The translations under genes and the position numbers were made by a program. A stretch of DNA of 64,000 bases, taken from NCBI RefSeq assembly GCF_028583425.1, contig NC_072801.1, positions 21,472,001 to 21,536,000 of the forward strand, given 5' to 3'. The DNA is from Eublepharis macularius. Taxonomy: Eukaryota; Chordata; Lepidosauria; Squamata; Eublepharidae. Shown here one piece after another: positions 31,174-41,749 of this stretch. The stretch's first letter is position 1. The number at the start of each line of letters is the position of its first letter. Under the pieces are notes generated by a model, which did no database searches, was not told the DNA's origin, and saw nothing but the letters and a program-made list of their open reading frames with translations.

Positions 31174-32024
31174 CTACATGGAATGGGGAAGACAATTGGG
31201 GGACATTCGGGGGAGTTTGTCAGGCAAAAGGGGTTAATTAGTGCAAAATGAAAGTAGAGAGAGAGAACTTTGCGTGGTTTACATGCTCACGATTTACTGA
31301 TATCATTAATACAGTATAGGGATCCTCAATTAGCAAAACAATGTCTGCATATTGATCATGTTTTCAAATGATTTATAAATACTTCAGAAGCATCCCTCTC
31401 TTCCATATCTCTGAAGTACAATTACCACCTGAACCTTTTCCAGGCCTTGACAGAAAACCCTTTCCCCGATCTGCTAATCGTGACTGCCGTTAGAGAAGCA
31501 CATGCATACCACTGGGACCAGCACACCATTCTAGTTTACTGGGAATAAGTCCCACTGAAATTAATGGAACTCTCTCTCTGAATCAAGCAGCATGTCTTGT
31601 AGATTAACACATTCTCCACTTAGACCAGGAAAGTTAATGTGTGCAGCAAATCAAACCCAGTCTAAAACTCAGGCTGCATACCACTGCAATTCCCACTTTC
31701 CCCAAAATGCAGCATGTTTGGTGTTGCAGCAAATTGCCAGTTTGGACACACAGAGCACGTTACAGCCGATCGGTCTCCCAAACGCTTCTGGTTCTTATTC
31801 TCGGCCTCTTAATTGATCCAGAGCTGGATAACCAGTTCGGGAACCTCAGTGGACAATTACAGCTGATCAACGAGTACGATAAGCAAGAATATGTTTTTCA
31901 AGAGTTGCAGTGCCCCTTATAAAACAAGAGCAGCTCGCAAGAGCTTAGCTACTTTGCTTGGTTAGCAAATATGAACACTGAGATACTTGATCTTTTTAAA
32001 CTTCCAACGAAGGTCAGACAGAGC

Positions 32025-32160
32025 GGAAGGCTACATCCCTGTCTCCACATAACTGAAGAGCATGGGGTGGTCTTTCCACAGAGAGTAGATATTGATAGCA
32101 TACTCTCGGCCCTCTGTTAAAAACAGCGGCACACCCTTCCAAGCCAAAACATTCCCTCCT
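32025..32160 (-). other. Unidentified coding-like block B in TECPR1 intron 3
   Basis: A minus-strand open frame with MLEGGNVLAWKGVPLFLTEG then REYAINIYSLWKDHPMLFSY and VETGM ends at TAG. Codon choice looks coding (many C/G third positions). It lies about 100 bp after the exon 3 donor. It could be spliced in frame after exon 3 at a weak acceptor to give a truncated TECPR1, or be the end of a separate nested gene. Not recognised. Confidence 0.35.
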
Positions 32161-32257
32161 TCGAGCATGATCCGTGAGCCAGCCAAGCAGCCAATCCCAC
32201 CCTTCAATGCCCCCCCTTTTCCAGGACATAGACCCCTTTTCAATATTATTCACCTAC

Positions 32258-32440
32258 CCCTTTCTCTGTGGGGTCCCCTCCAAAATTTTCATCCACGTAC
32301 CAGTCAGACTCCCACTCCCAGTGAGGCGACGGCAGAGCAAAGCTTTCGAACTTCTGATGCTTCAGCCCACTCACGTCGCTCCATTGCCAGCGGTCGCTAG
32401 GCAAGAGCTTCTCACAGAAGCCAATCACGGGATTCCAGCG
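32258..32440 (-). CDS. TECPR1: TECPR1 exon 3, residues 78-138, DysF domain 1
   Basis: The acceptor GATAG precedes RWNPVIGFCEKLLPSDRW, and the exon continues with the tryptophan-rich DysF core (PSPHWEWESDWYVDENF). It ends GGG/GTAGGT in phase 0. The domain folds around stacked Trp and Arg residues. In TECPR1 this copy is the one reported to sense sphingomyelin. Confidence 0.97.
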
Positions 32441-32579
32441 CTATCAGAGGGAAAATGGTCACATGTTGCGTTGCACCCTAAAGCCCAGCGCCAACACAGC
32501 GGCCTAGCTCGACATATAATTAGTCTGTCTAGAGACAACTAGTCTATAAAGTCCTATAACTGGATTACAACTAGTGAGA

Positions 32580-32925
32580 CAGACTGTGTGGTGCTGCAGT
32601 TAAGAGCTTTGAACTAGGATCTGGGAGTCCCAGGTTCAAATTCCCACTTGGCCACTGAACCTTGGCCCAGTCTCTCCCTCTCAGGGCCAAGCTACAAGTG
32701 ACAAATGACACTTGAACGGCAAGTGGATTGAGTGGAGAGCAAGTGAACAGGGAGGAATCACTTGCCATTCAGGTGTCATTCATCACTTGTAGTTTGGCCC
32801 TCAGTTTGACCTAACTCACAGGGGTTTTGTGTGGATAAAAATGAAGGAGAAGAGAAGAACGTAAGCTGCTTTGGGTCCCCACTGGGAAGAAAAACTGGGT
32901 ATAGATGAAGTAAAATAAGTAAATA
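32580..32925 (+). repeat. Squamate SINE carrying a MITE
   Basis: GTGCTGCAGTTAAGAGCTTT, CAGGTTCAAATTCCC (B box) and CTTGGCCCAGTCTCTCCCTC, then after the MITE GACCTAACTCACAGGGGTTT and GTAAGCTGCTTTGGGTCC. A complete SINE body on either side of 32,682-32,802. Confidence 0.8.
32682..32802. mobile_element. Palindromic MITE (GGCCAAGC ends) inside SINE
   Basis: GGCCAAGCTACAAGTGAC and its inverted partner CACTTGTAGTTTGGCC bound a palindrome of about 115 bp with CTCAG on both sides. The interrupted SINE shows that CTCAG was present once before insertion. Confidence 0.8.
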
Positions 32926-33353
32926 TTCTTGTGTTTTTCAAAGGGTGTGTCATGGGAACCGAGGAGTTTCTTGGAAGCTTCTTGAGGTGGGGGGTTCCTT
33001 CATGAGAAGTAAAAAGAGATAACCATCCACAGCAGAGTTCCACTGCTACTCATCACCAACTCAGTGGAGATGGAGCAGTGCCTTGGAGGAAGAACAACTG
33101 CTCTATATGTAGGAAGTCCCGGGCTCAATCCCCATTTCTCCAGTCTAGCTCCTAAAGCACAAGAAAATTGGTCAAAACCCACACGTGCCTTTAAAAGCTC
33201 AAATATACCACTATTAGTCAAAGAACGGTGGTCAATACAGGCAGATTCCTTCAAGGATATTTATTAATACTTCAAGAGAGTTCTCAAGAAGACACGCAGA
33301 CATAATAACCAACCAGTCTCTAGTAGAGAACAAACCCATCTTACTATCCGTAC

Positions 33354-33584
33354 CTGGTTCTCATAAGTTTCTTCCTGGTACCGGATTGGGACGTCACTAG
33401 AGTGTACGTAAACATGTATTTGGTGGTCGCATGCAATTCCCCAGCAGCACTGTTTGACGGCAGAAACACGTTTGAACTCCAGCTGCCCATGTTTACAGAG
33501 TTCCCAAAACTGGCCTGTAGTTGAAAGCGTGTAGACCCTGCCAAAGATATCAACGGCCCACAGGAGAGAACCAGACGATGCCAT
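33354..33584 (-). CDS. TECPR1: TECPR1 exon 2, residues 1-77, start codon
   Basis: The exon starts at 33,586 after TTTCAG, so CC precedes ATG at 33,584. ATGG with G at -3 (from the exon 1 donor side) is a good start context. It encodes the conserved N-terminus with LLWAVDIFGRVYTLST, a tectonin repeat strand, and ends YENQ at the start of DysF 1. The donor is CAG/GTACGG, phase 0. It is two residues longer than the human start as I recall it. Confidence 0.96.
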
Positions 33585-33629
33585 GGCTGAAAGGCAGAAG
33601 AGGCAAGCGTTGTTATGGGTCAAATCCAT

Positions 33630-33815
33630 AATGATAATGATGATGATGATATTCGATTTACATACCGCCCTTCAGGACAACTTAACATCCACTCAGAGCG
33701 GTTTTCAAAGTATGTTATTATTATCCCCACAACAATCACCCTGTGAGGTGTGTGGGGCTGAGAGAACTCCAGAGAGCTGTGACTGACCCAAGGTCACCCA
33801 GCTGGCTAAAAGGGT
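33630..33815 (-). repeat. tRNA-derived SINE, minus orientation
   Basis: ATTCGATTTACATACCGCCC, CACTCAGAGCGGTTTTCAAA and CAAGGTCACCCAGCTGGCTA match the SINE family at 207-465. Its tRNA head is missing at the right end. It lies within 50 bp of the exon 2 acceptor. Confidence 0.75.
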
Positions 33816-36120
33816 GTTAGTTAGGGTTCGTCAGACAAGGTCTTAAACCATGGTTTGAAGTTAGTTTCTTAAGCACAGTTGGTTTCACGAGATGTACAAA
33901 TGGAAACATTCTGGCTTAATCCTGATTTATTTCATGACTACACAGCAAAGGAGAGGCAAAACCAGCAATTATTTAGGCAAATCAGAATTTGCACAACTAT
34001 CTGCAAGCTTTCACAAGCTATTCATAGTCGAAATAAACCCCGTTTTTGTGTTCTGTCTGAATCAAGTTATTATCTGTACAACAAGTCTGTAAGGTAGGCC
34101 AGTATTATGACACACACACCCCATTACTGCAGAAGGGCAGTTGATAGACTGTGAGAGGTTGGCTAGCCTATGGTTTAGCTTGCTGAGCTGGTGGCCAAGG
34201 TGGGATTTAAACCTGTGATCGCCAGTGAAATTCCAACACACACACACAAAGCAGCAAAATCAGACACAGGATTTTTTTTTGCCAAGCACTACCCAAAAAA
34301 TGTCATTGTTTTCCATCCAAAAAACTGAAAGTGTTCTCAGATATTTTCATTGCTATGCATTTTGAATGAGTTGAATGTTGCCTTATAAAGCATTTCACTT
34401 ATCATAAAAGGGAAAAAAACATAGACCCTCTACCTGTGTTACCCTAAATTTTCTAATTTTTCCAAACATTTCCCCCTGACCCATTGCATTATTAAGGAAG
34501 AATCATGTATATTGTCCTGGGCTCCATAGAGGAAGGGTGGGATACAAAGCCACTCAATTAGGGTTTCCCAATCTTTTTGAACCTGTGGGCACTTTGGGAA
34601 TTCTGACACAGGGTGGTGAGCGCAATTACAACATGGCCACCCCAGAAGGCGGAGCCAACTACAATATGTCAGGAAGTGAGGTCATGCATCGCTCTAACGG
34701 TAACTCTTCAACATTTCAGGAAGGAGCTCTGTTGAACAGGATGCCTTTCAAAATGAACATATTGTTTAGATATATTTTCTGGCATACGCACAGCTTCAGT
34801 CATGCAGTCAGTCATCCTTGTGCTGTGGCTGCAACTGCGAGTAAAGCAAAAACCAGCACAGCCAATCAGATCAGCACAATTGCCCATCAGAAGCCCCACC
34901 CAATTTCCTAAAACATGCGACAGGCACCAGGAAAGATGTCAGCGGGTGACACAATGGGGACCCTTGCACTGGACCGCACCTTGATTATTTTGCAAGTTTT
35001 CATGTTTATGACATGTTCAGCAATAATGAAAACCAGCGGCAGATCCACAAGGAATTATAGATGAGGGAGATAAAAATGAAGATTGTTTCTTTTCCTCTCT
35101 GTAAGTGTACACATAAGTAAGCAGGTAGAAAGCGAAAGGTATAGATGCATGTGAGGGGACTTCAATATGCTCTTTTACGGGGGATAATCTTTTTCAACTC
35201 CCTCTCCCACTTAAGTCAACAATGCACTCCCGGCAGTTGGTTTTATTTGGTTAGTAAATGTTTACACTGCCTCTCCAGGAACCAGCCCTAGACGGCTTAC
35301 AAGATAAAAAATAATTAGAACCAAATGCCAATCTTAAAGCAACAGTCTAAAGAAAACTGAGAGATGTTTGCAAAACATGTTTTTAAACAGAAAGAAATGG
35401 AAGGGGAAATGATACTAAAAGAAAGGAATTTTTTAAAAAAAAACACAGGATTTTTGGAAGAGAAAAAAGGGGGAAGGTGGCTAGAAAAGGATTTTAGAGA
35501 CTCTGAGGGCTTCCCTGCTTGCAAAGCCAAACATGAAGCAGAATCCTGCCTGGGACAGTGACAGGGCCTACTGCTCAGTCGAAGTAGCCTCTGGACGCCA
35601 GGCCTCAGGAAGCAGCAAGAGGATGCAAGAAGTGACAAGGAGGGACAGAATTTGGGTGCAATGTAGCGAACTGCTGCCCCACCAAAAGTCTGGTGCAAAG
35701 GTTGCCTACTGTGTGTGTGTGGGGGGGCAGATTCCTGAAGATTTGGAGGCAGGGCCTGAAGAGGATGGGGGTTGGGGAAAGGAGGGACTATTAACACCAG
35801 AGACTCCACCACCCAACACATCCAGTTTCCTTCAGGGGAGCTGATCTCCGTTATCTACAGGTAAGTTGGAATTCTGGGAGATCTGCAGGCCCCACCTGGA
35901 GAGTGGCAACCTTACCCTCTGTAGAAATTGGGGTGGGCAGGTTGAGGGGAAACCACAGGCCCAGGATAGGGTTGCCAACCTCCAGGTGGAGCGCCTCTGG
36001 AATTATAACGTAGCTTGCCAACTCTGGGTTGGGAAATTCCTGGAGATCTGTGGGTGGCGTTTGGGAAGAGGGCTCAGCAGGGATGTGGTACCATAGAGTG
36101 AACCCTATGCGCTGCCATTT
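33816..36120. other. TECPR1 intron 1, no gene seen
   Basis: AT-rich intronic DNA with only eroded repeats (a fragment near 35,965 of the GGGTTGCCAAC element). Open frames up to 168 codons around 35.3-35.8 kb are Pro/Ser/Leu-rich with no recognisable domain or codon bias and were rejected. Confidence 0.6.
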
Positions 36121-36126
36121 AATATA

Positions 36127-36335
36127 GGTAGGGTTCCAACCTCCAGGTGGGGCCTGCCGTTCTTCCAGAATCTCTGGACAACAGATATTATTTCCCCTGG
36201 GAGAAAACAACTGCTTTGAAGGGTGGACACAATGGCATGATACCACGCTGAGCTCCCTCCCTTCCCAAAGATCAGCTTCCACTGGCTCCACCTGCAAATC
36301 CCAAGGAATTTCCCAACCCAGAGTTGGCAACCATA
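36127..36335. mobile_element. hAT-like palindromic element (GGGTTGCCAAC family)
   Basis: TAGGGTTCCAACCTCCAGGT at the left and inverted CAGAGTTGGCAACCATA at the right. The body is CTCCAGGTGGGGCCTG-like and matches 39,435-39,659. Moderately diverged. Confidence 0.65.
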
Positions 36336-36639
36336 TCTTCCAGGAAATTGATCTCTGTAATCTGGAGATCAGTTATAGTTTTGAAAGAACTTCAACCGCC
36401 CCCCCCCCCTCAAAAAGTTGGCAACGCTCCTGAGAGGAGGGGAAGGGCCTGCTTACTTTCGCCCATGCAATTGGGCAAGAAGCCATGGATTCTTACAGCA
36501 ATTATAAATTATTATTATTAATAATAAACTGGACAGCACTTATTAGAGTTTGTGACTTTAAGAGAAAAAACTTGCAGCCTGGTCAGAGCAAGGACAGAGG
36601 AAGAGGAATGACACAGAAGAAGGGGCCTAGTCTACTGCA

Positions 36640-36850
36640 AGAAAACCAGGGCTGCCAACTCCAGGTTCGGAAATTCCTGGAGATTTGGATGTGGAGCCTT
36701 AAGAGAATGGAGAACGGGGAGAGGAGGGACCTTAGTGGGGCACGATGCCCTAGAGGCCAAACCCCCCCCCCGCTATTTTCTCCAGGGTTAGTTGATCTCT
36801 GCCGTCTGCGAGGGCTCCAGATCCCACCTGGGAGTTGGCAACCCTGAAAC
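36640..36850. mobile_element. hAT-like palindromic element (GGGTTGCCAAC family)
   Basis: AGGGCTGCCAACTCCAGGTT and inverted GGGAGTTGGCAACCCT bound the same body as 39,435-39,659. It lies directly downstream of the TECPR1 CpG island. Confidence 0.65.
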
Positions 36851-36879
36851 CAGATGATGAAGGACACGGAACCGGCCCC

Positions 36880-37260
36880 GGCAAAGCAGAAAGGGATGGA
36901 AAGGCAGAAGGCAACCGCACGGACGAGGGGGGGAAGCACCCCCCTCGAGCAAGCAGGGCACCTAGGCTCGGCCCTCCAGCAACCCCCGCGCTGTCTACCT
37001 GCTCCTCCAGCCAGGCCGCCGTCCTTTTCCTTCTTCCCTCGCTCCGCACGACAACCGCAGCCGCCGCCGCTGCAAACAGCTGTTGCCTCTACGAGCAGGA
37101 GGAGGATGTCCGGGCCAACCGGAGCCCTCCGTTCATTGGCTGGGAGACGCTCCGCTCTGCTCCTATTGGCTAGCGGGGGACCCGGAGAGATACACGGTGT
37201 TCTATCCTCCCCCGCCCCCTTTGCTGGAAACAGATGGGAGCCAGGCCGGGAAAGGTGCTT
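36880..37260 (-). promoter_or_regulatory. TECPR1: CpG-rich TECPR1 promoter with two CCAAT boxes
   Basis: This CpG- and GC-rich stretch lies just upstream of the predicted first exon. On the minus strand two GCCAAT boxes lie at 37,139-37,135 and 37,169-37,165. No TATA box is evident. The arrangement fits a housekeeping promoter firing leftward. No TCACGTGA site was noticed here, unlike the BRI3 promoter. Confidence 0.6.
36999..37090 (-). other. TECPR1: TECPR1 non-coding exon 1 (predicted)
   Basis: On the minus strand a purine-rich GC segment ends in GGAGCAG followed by GTAGAC, a good donor. Exon 2 begins only two bases before the ATG, so an upstream untranslated exon is required. The right boundary (start of transcription) is a guess from two CCAAT boxes upstream. 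RNA 5' ends would settle it. Confidence 0.55.
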
Positions 37261-37269
37261 GTTGCCAAC

Positions 37270-38365
37270 CTCCAGGCAAGTCCGGGAGAACTCCCGGGAT
37301 AACCACTGACTTTTAGCCCACGGCGATGACGACCACGACGACTATTGCACTGTTTCCATGAATGTCCTAATTTGTTCATTATTGTGCTGTGCTCAGTGAA
37401 ACGACCTAGCAATCAATAATACTGTATTTTCACTCGTAATCTGCCTTGGATTTCAGTGAGAAAGGCGGACTATAAATAAATAAATATAATAATATACTAC
37501 TCTTCTAGACAGATCAGTGCCCACTCAAAGTGGTGAACAAAGCCAGTGTTATTATTACCCCCCCACCATACAGCTGGGGAGCTGGGACTGCAAGGAGTGG
37601 CTTACCCAAGGCCACCTGCTGAGCTCATGGCAGTTCCCCTGGAGCCTCTGGGCTGGAGGAAATGGCAGCTTCAGAGGGTGGGCTCCACGGCAGCACATCC
37701 CCACTTATGTTGCCTGCCCCAGGCACCACCTAACCCCGAATCTCCCAAAGTTTCCCAAGCCAGATTTGCCAACCTCAGGAAGATACATCATCGTGTCCAC
37801 CCTCCAAAGCAACCTTTTTTTCTGGCAAAGAACCTGTGGCACAACAAGTCATATGAATGGCATCTCCCTCGACAGAAAGCAAAGATCTATGGCAGGGGGA
37901 GGGGGACAAAGGGGGAAAATAAGAATGGCCTTTTCACACACACTTTTTGTTGGCACACGTGAATTAATCGTACATCTGTTTCTTGTAGGCAGCATGAATT
38001 CTGCATCCAGCTTTTACCCCACTGAAGCCTTCTTGCTCAGTAATTTCCAACAGCTGTGCTGTTTTAACTTGGCAGGTGGTTTAATAAGAAAAACCAGAAT
38101 TCAGACAGATAATCTGTCTTGTGTGTGACCAGATGGCAGTTAAATCTCAAAATTGGCACTGCTGTTTCCCCACCCCCTCCCTTTAAAAGCAAGCATACAA
38201 AAGCAAACAGGTAGGATTTCATCAAAAGGAAGACCTTCCTCCCCATCAAGATATCAGCTTCCTCAGCAAGAAAATGCAGGAAGCACCAGTTTCAAAGAGA
38301 TGATAATCGTTGGCATTCACATTAGGAGCAAGCACAAGTCTGTTGGCTGACACCCCCTAATCAGT
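37270..38365. other. Intergenic DNA, no gene seen
   Basis: Between the TECPR1 promoter and the next repeat. There are remnants of a LINE/SINE tail near 37,420-37,490 (GAGAAAGGCGGACTATAAAT) and open frames (largest 203 codons at 37,517) without domain similarity. Nothing supports a gene. Confidence 0.6.
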
Positions 38366-38369
38366 ATTC

Positions 38370-39262
38370 AGTCAATCAATCATTTATTATGGCTGCAAGA
38401 CTAGCCAAGTTAAGTACAGATAAAAAAGAATGGGTTTTAAATACTTAAAATGGATAAATACATAAAAGATGATTTTATACACACACACACACACACACAC
38501 ACAACACACACATCTAACTCACTTCATTAATTCCCTTCCTAGCAATTGACATTTCCTTTGTTAAGTGATTCTGCTTCCTGAGTACTGTCACACAGAATTT
38601 TGCAACTGCATAAGATACAGTTCTCTGACTATCCTCTAAAAGATATACCCGAAGGGTTTCAGGACTAAAATCCATATAATACTGTAATGGTTTGAATCTA
38701 TAAAGTAGTGGAATAATTAATTGTATCCTATCTTCTTGATAGAATTTGCAGTGCAAAAGTATGTGTGTGATATTTTCAACCATTTTATTCGAACAGGGAC
38801 AACAACGCTGTTGCAAAGGCAGGTGAGAGAATCTCCCATACAAAACTGCAGAGGAGAATGCATCAAATCGTGCTCTAAAGGCCCATCTACATCTTTTGTT
38901 TGTAAAATCCGAAAGATATGGGGATGTGGTGTAACTCAGTCCTTTTTTTAGGCTCTTATAATTTGGAGGGAGTATTGCCTCATCATTTTGGGACTCTATA
39001 TTAATTAATCTTTGGGTTATTAAAGCTTTTGCTAACCAGTATTGAACATGGAACGTGCAGAAACCCAGATGTGGGCCTTTCTTCTTCTACACTGTCTTTA
39101 ATAGCTCTTAATGGCCCTTGACCCCAAAGCCATTTCACAATTTTTTGACAGTGTCATCTTCAAGTTCAGTAGGGCAGTCCCTCAGTCTGCTAAACTGGTG
39201 TGTCCAACAAATTCTTAAGCAGCTTGAGTGCTAGAAGAAACACTCCTGTGAGTCAGATAAAA
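38370..39262 (-). mobile_element. Non-LTR LINE fragment, zinc-finger-type C-terminus
   Basis: The minus strand encodes CCPCSNKMVENITHILLHCK then FYQEDR, a Cys/His cluster like the end of several LINE reverse-transcriptase proteins, with YAVAKFCVTVLRKQ near the stop. The clade is uncertain. The upstream part is decayed. The 3' end carries an AC microsatellite. Confidence 0.7.
38478..38512. repeat. (AC)n microsatellite
   Basis: About 15 AC units with one interruption at the 3' end of the LINE fragment. Confidence 0.9.
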
Positions 39263-39730
39263 GTCCCCAGCTATTGATTGATTGACTAACTTCATTTATA
39301 CCCTGCCGGTCTCCCAAATGGGGACTCAAAGTGGCTGACATTTGCCCCTTCTCCATTTTATGTTAGGCTAAGAGTACATGACTGGCCCAGGGTCATCTAG
39401 CGTAGTCCCCTCCGACAGAGCGGAGGTTCACACCTAGGGTTGCCAGCTCCAAGTTGGGAACTTCCTGGAGATCTAGGGGGTGAAACCTGGAGAAAGTGGG
39501 GTTTGGGGAGGGAAAGGACCTTGGCATGGCATAAGTCCATAGAGTCCACCCCCCCCCCCCAAACCAGCCATTTTCTCCAGGTGAACTGGTCTCTGTGGCC
39601 TGGAGACCAGTTGTAATTCTGGGAGATCTCCAGCCACTACCTGGAGGCTGGTAACCCTATTCACACCTACATCTCACAGATCCTAGGCCTGCACTCTAAT
39701 TGTTATGCTGCACTGATCCACGCTTTGCCT
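39262..39730 (-). repeat. Squamate SINE (minus), split by a hAT-like element
   Basis: TCATTTATACCCTGCCGGTC, GGGACTCAAAGTGGCTGACA and GGCCCAGGGTCATCTAGCG lead to GGAGGTTCACACC. After the inserted element the head resumes with TACATCTCACAGATCCTAGG. Reverse of the copies at 29,472 and 58,640. Confidence 0.75.
39435..39659. mobile_element. hAT-like palindromic element, perfect 8-bp TSD
   Basis: The 225-bp element starts TAGGGTTGCCAGC and ends GGCTGGTAACCCTA. TTCACACC is duplicated at 39,427-39,434 and 39,660-39,667. This copy defines the family ends for the diverged copies at 36.1, 36.6 and 47.3 kb. Confidence 0.85.
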
Positions 39731-40295
39731 GCCTGCACTCTGTACCTTCTGCTGCTCTAAATGATGAGAAGGTTCTCTGGATTGGCTCCGTTTCGAGGAT
39801 GGAGCCCTGGTATACTATAGATTCTGGACCAAATCCCTCTTCAAATCCCCCCTTCCACAAGCACTTCCCTCAGATCTTCAGGGATCCTGGTGTTAGCAAC
39901 CAAGAAGCCACTGTACTGGCAGCCAGCTAATTCTGGTTGTTTCCCATCTTTCTCCCTTGCAACACTGAACTCAAGAACTACATCTAGGAAGAGAGTCTGC
40001 CAACTGTACAAAAGGGGAATACAGACTCACTAGGCAGTTAGTGAATTCTTCTTCTGCCAGTGAATTTCCAACAACACTAGGCGTACCTGGCAGAGAAGAG
40101 AAATTCTTCGACAAGCCACCCCTTTCTTAAAACCCATCATTCAATGCACCTGTCAAAAGAGAATGGTTAATGAGGCAAAGAAGTCTCTAAGTGCTGCAGC
40201 GTTCCATTTTGTCCACAACTCAACAAAAGTCTCGCTCCAGAACTCGTTTCCCAGGTTGTGAAATAATCTAAAGGAGGGAGAGCTTGGGCCATATG

Positions 40296-40607
40296 CAGGG
40301 CTTTTTTTTCTGGGAAAAGAGGTGGTGGAACTCAGTGGTGGAACTCAAGACTGCACAATGACATCACTTTGGGTCAGCTGGTACAAGGGGGAAGTTTTTA
40401 AAAGTTTAAATTGCCATTGGCGAAAATGGTCACATGGCCAGTGGCCCCGCCCCCTGATCCCCAGACAGAGGGGAGTTTGGATTGTCCTCAGGGCAATCTA
40501 AACTCCCCTCTGTCTGGAGATCAGGGGGCGGGGCCACCGGCCATGTGACCATTTTCAAGAGGTGCTGGAACTCCATTCCATCGCGTTCCCGCTGAAAAAA
40601 AGCCCTG
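40296..40607. mobile_element. hAT-like hairpin element, short type, perfect 8-bp TSD
   Basis: 312 bp from CAGGGCTTTT to AAAAGCCCTG, with GCCATATG duplicated at 40,288-40,295 and 40,608-40,615. It shares the CCCCTCTGTCTGGAGATCAG palindrome arm with 30,575-30,820. The sequence after it (to about 40,780) is a broken GGGTTGCCAAC-family piece. Confidence 0.88.
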
Positions 40608-41374
40608 GCCATATGTAAAAAAGGAGGGAAGAATTTGGGAGGGAAAGGAGCTCAGCAGAGAGGGGATGCCGTAGAGTCCACTTTCTGAAACTGCCATTTC
40701 CTCCAGCAGAACTATAGTCTGACGATCAGTTTTAACTCTGGCAAGATTCCAGCTGCCCATCGCAAGATTGGCAACCCGACGTCTGGGTAATGAACTACAT
40801 AAACCAGTCCAAACTAGATTGTGTTGCTGTTTTCAGAAACAAGACTTTCCATGATCTCAGCACTTTTCCTTTCAGAAGATAACATTTTTCAGCAGCTCTG
40901 GTAACAAAATGATCGAGAGCATGAACGTAGTAGGTCTTTAATCTACCACTTATGGTGCAATCCTATGCATATTTAATCAGGAGTAAGTCCATCAACAAGA
41001 TTCGCTCCCAAGCAAATGTGTATAGATTCGGTTTTCTTTGGGCAAGAAAGTTTATATCTGTGGGAGAGCGGGAACACCAGGCTTTTCTATTAAGTACGTA
41101 TTTATTTATCTACCAAATTTATGCCACACCTTTCTGCCCTCATCAGGGCCACCAATGCAGCTGACAGATTTAAAACACACATAATAAAAGCCCATCATTA
41201 AAAACCATTAAAACCAAACAAAAAGTCATTGTTAAAATAATTAGAACTGAGCAAAAATACACAAAGACACAACAAAACAGGAAAATCATTGAGGAAACCA
41301 TCAGATGAAACAAAAACAACTACAACAATTAAAACCAAAACTAAATAAATATTTTAAACCATATAAAACTGGTG

Positions 41375-41745
41375 GTCCCCAGCCCTAAGGAAGCCCGCCT
41401 TGCTTCAACCAGGGCCAGGGCCTTTTCAGTCCTGGCCCCAGCCTGGTGGAACGCTCTGTCAATGGAGACCCGGGCCCAGCGGGACATATTATCGTTCCGC
41501 CAGGCCTGTAAGACAGAGCTGTTCCGCCAGGCGTTCGGTAGTTGAAGGGGGCGGTGCCATGTCGGCCTCCCAGCTTCGGGGGGGGGAGGGTTCTCCCCAC
41601 CATTGCACTTGGTTAATTTATTTCATTATTGTTTTGTATATTGATTTTAGTATCGTTGTTTTCTTGTTTTTATTGATTTTAAACTGTTCACCGCCCAGAG
41701 CCTCTGGGGATGGGCGGTATATAAATTGAAATATAAATAAAACCA
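41375..41745 (+). mobile_element. L2/CR1-group LINE 3' end
   Basis: GAAGCCCGCCTTGCTTCAAC, CAGCCTGGTGGAACGCTCTG and CAGAGCTGTTCCGCCAGGCG, ending GGGCGGTATATAAATTG and an AATAAA tail. A good-quality copy of the 3' end. Confidence 0.85.
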
Positions 41746-41749
41746 TAGT

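Larger units (their letters stand above)
1..37090 (-). other. TECPR1: TECPR1 gene span (3' end outside window)
   Basis: Gene-level entry; the exons are listed separately. TECPR1 is a cytosolic autophagy and lysosome-damage effector. From the literature, it binds the ATG5-ATG12 conjugate through its AIR segment, binds phosphoinositide through a PH domain, and recognises sphingomyelin exposed on damaged lysosomes through its N-terminal DysF domain. The sequence shows 20 coding exons with canonical GT/AG borders and consistent phases. They encode in order a tectonin start, DysF 1 (about residues 63-179), tectonin repeats (about 200-385), a variable Ser/Pro/Glu-rich linker (396-540), the AIR helix (about 575-616), PH (about 617-718), tectonin, DysF 2 (about 833-926) and further tectonin repeats. 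The human protein is about 1165 residues, so roughly 130 residues are missing off the left edge. No broken exon was seen. Confidence 0.97.

Noticed and set aside
35315-35821. 168-codon minus-strand frame
   Set aside because: It is rich in Pro/Ser/Phe runs from low-complexity A/T and G tracts, with no domain, no splice context and no codon bias.
37517-38128. 203-codon plus-strand frame between the genes
   Set aside because: It begins within repeat-like sequence, has no recognisable similarity and shows no coding-type third-base pattern.
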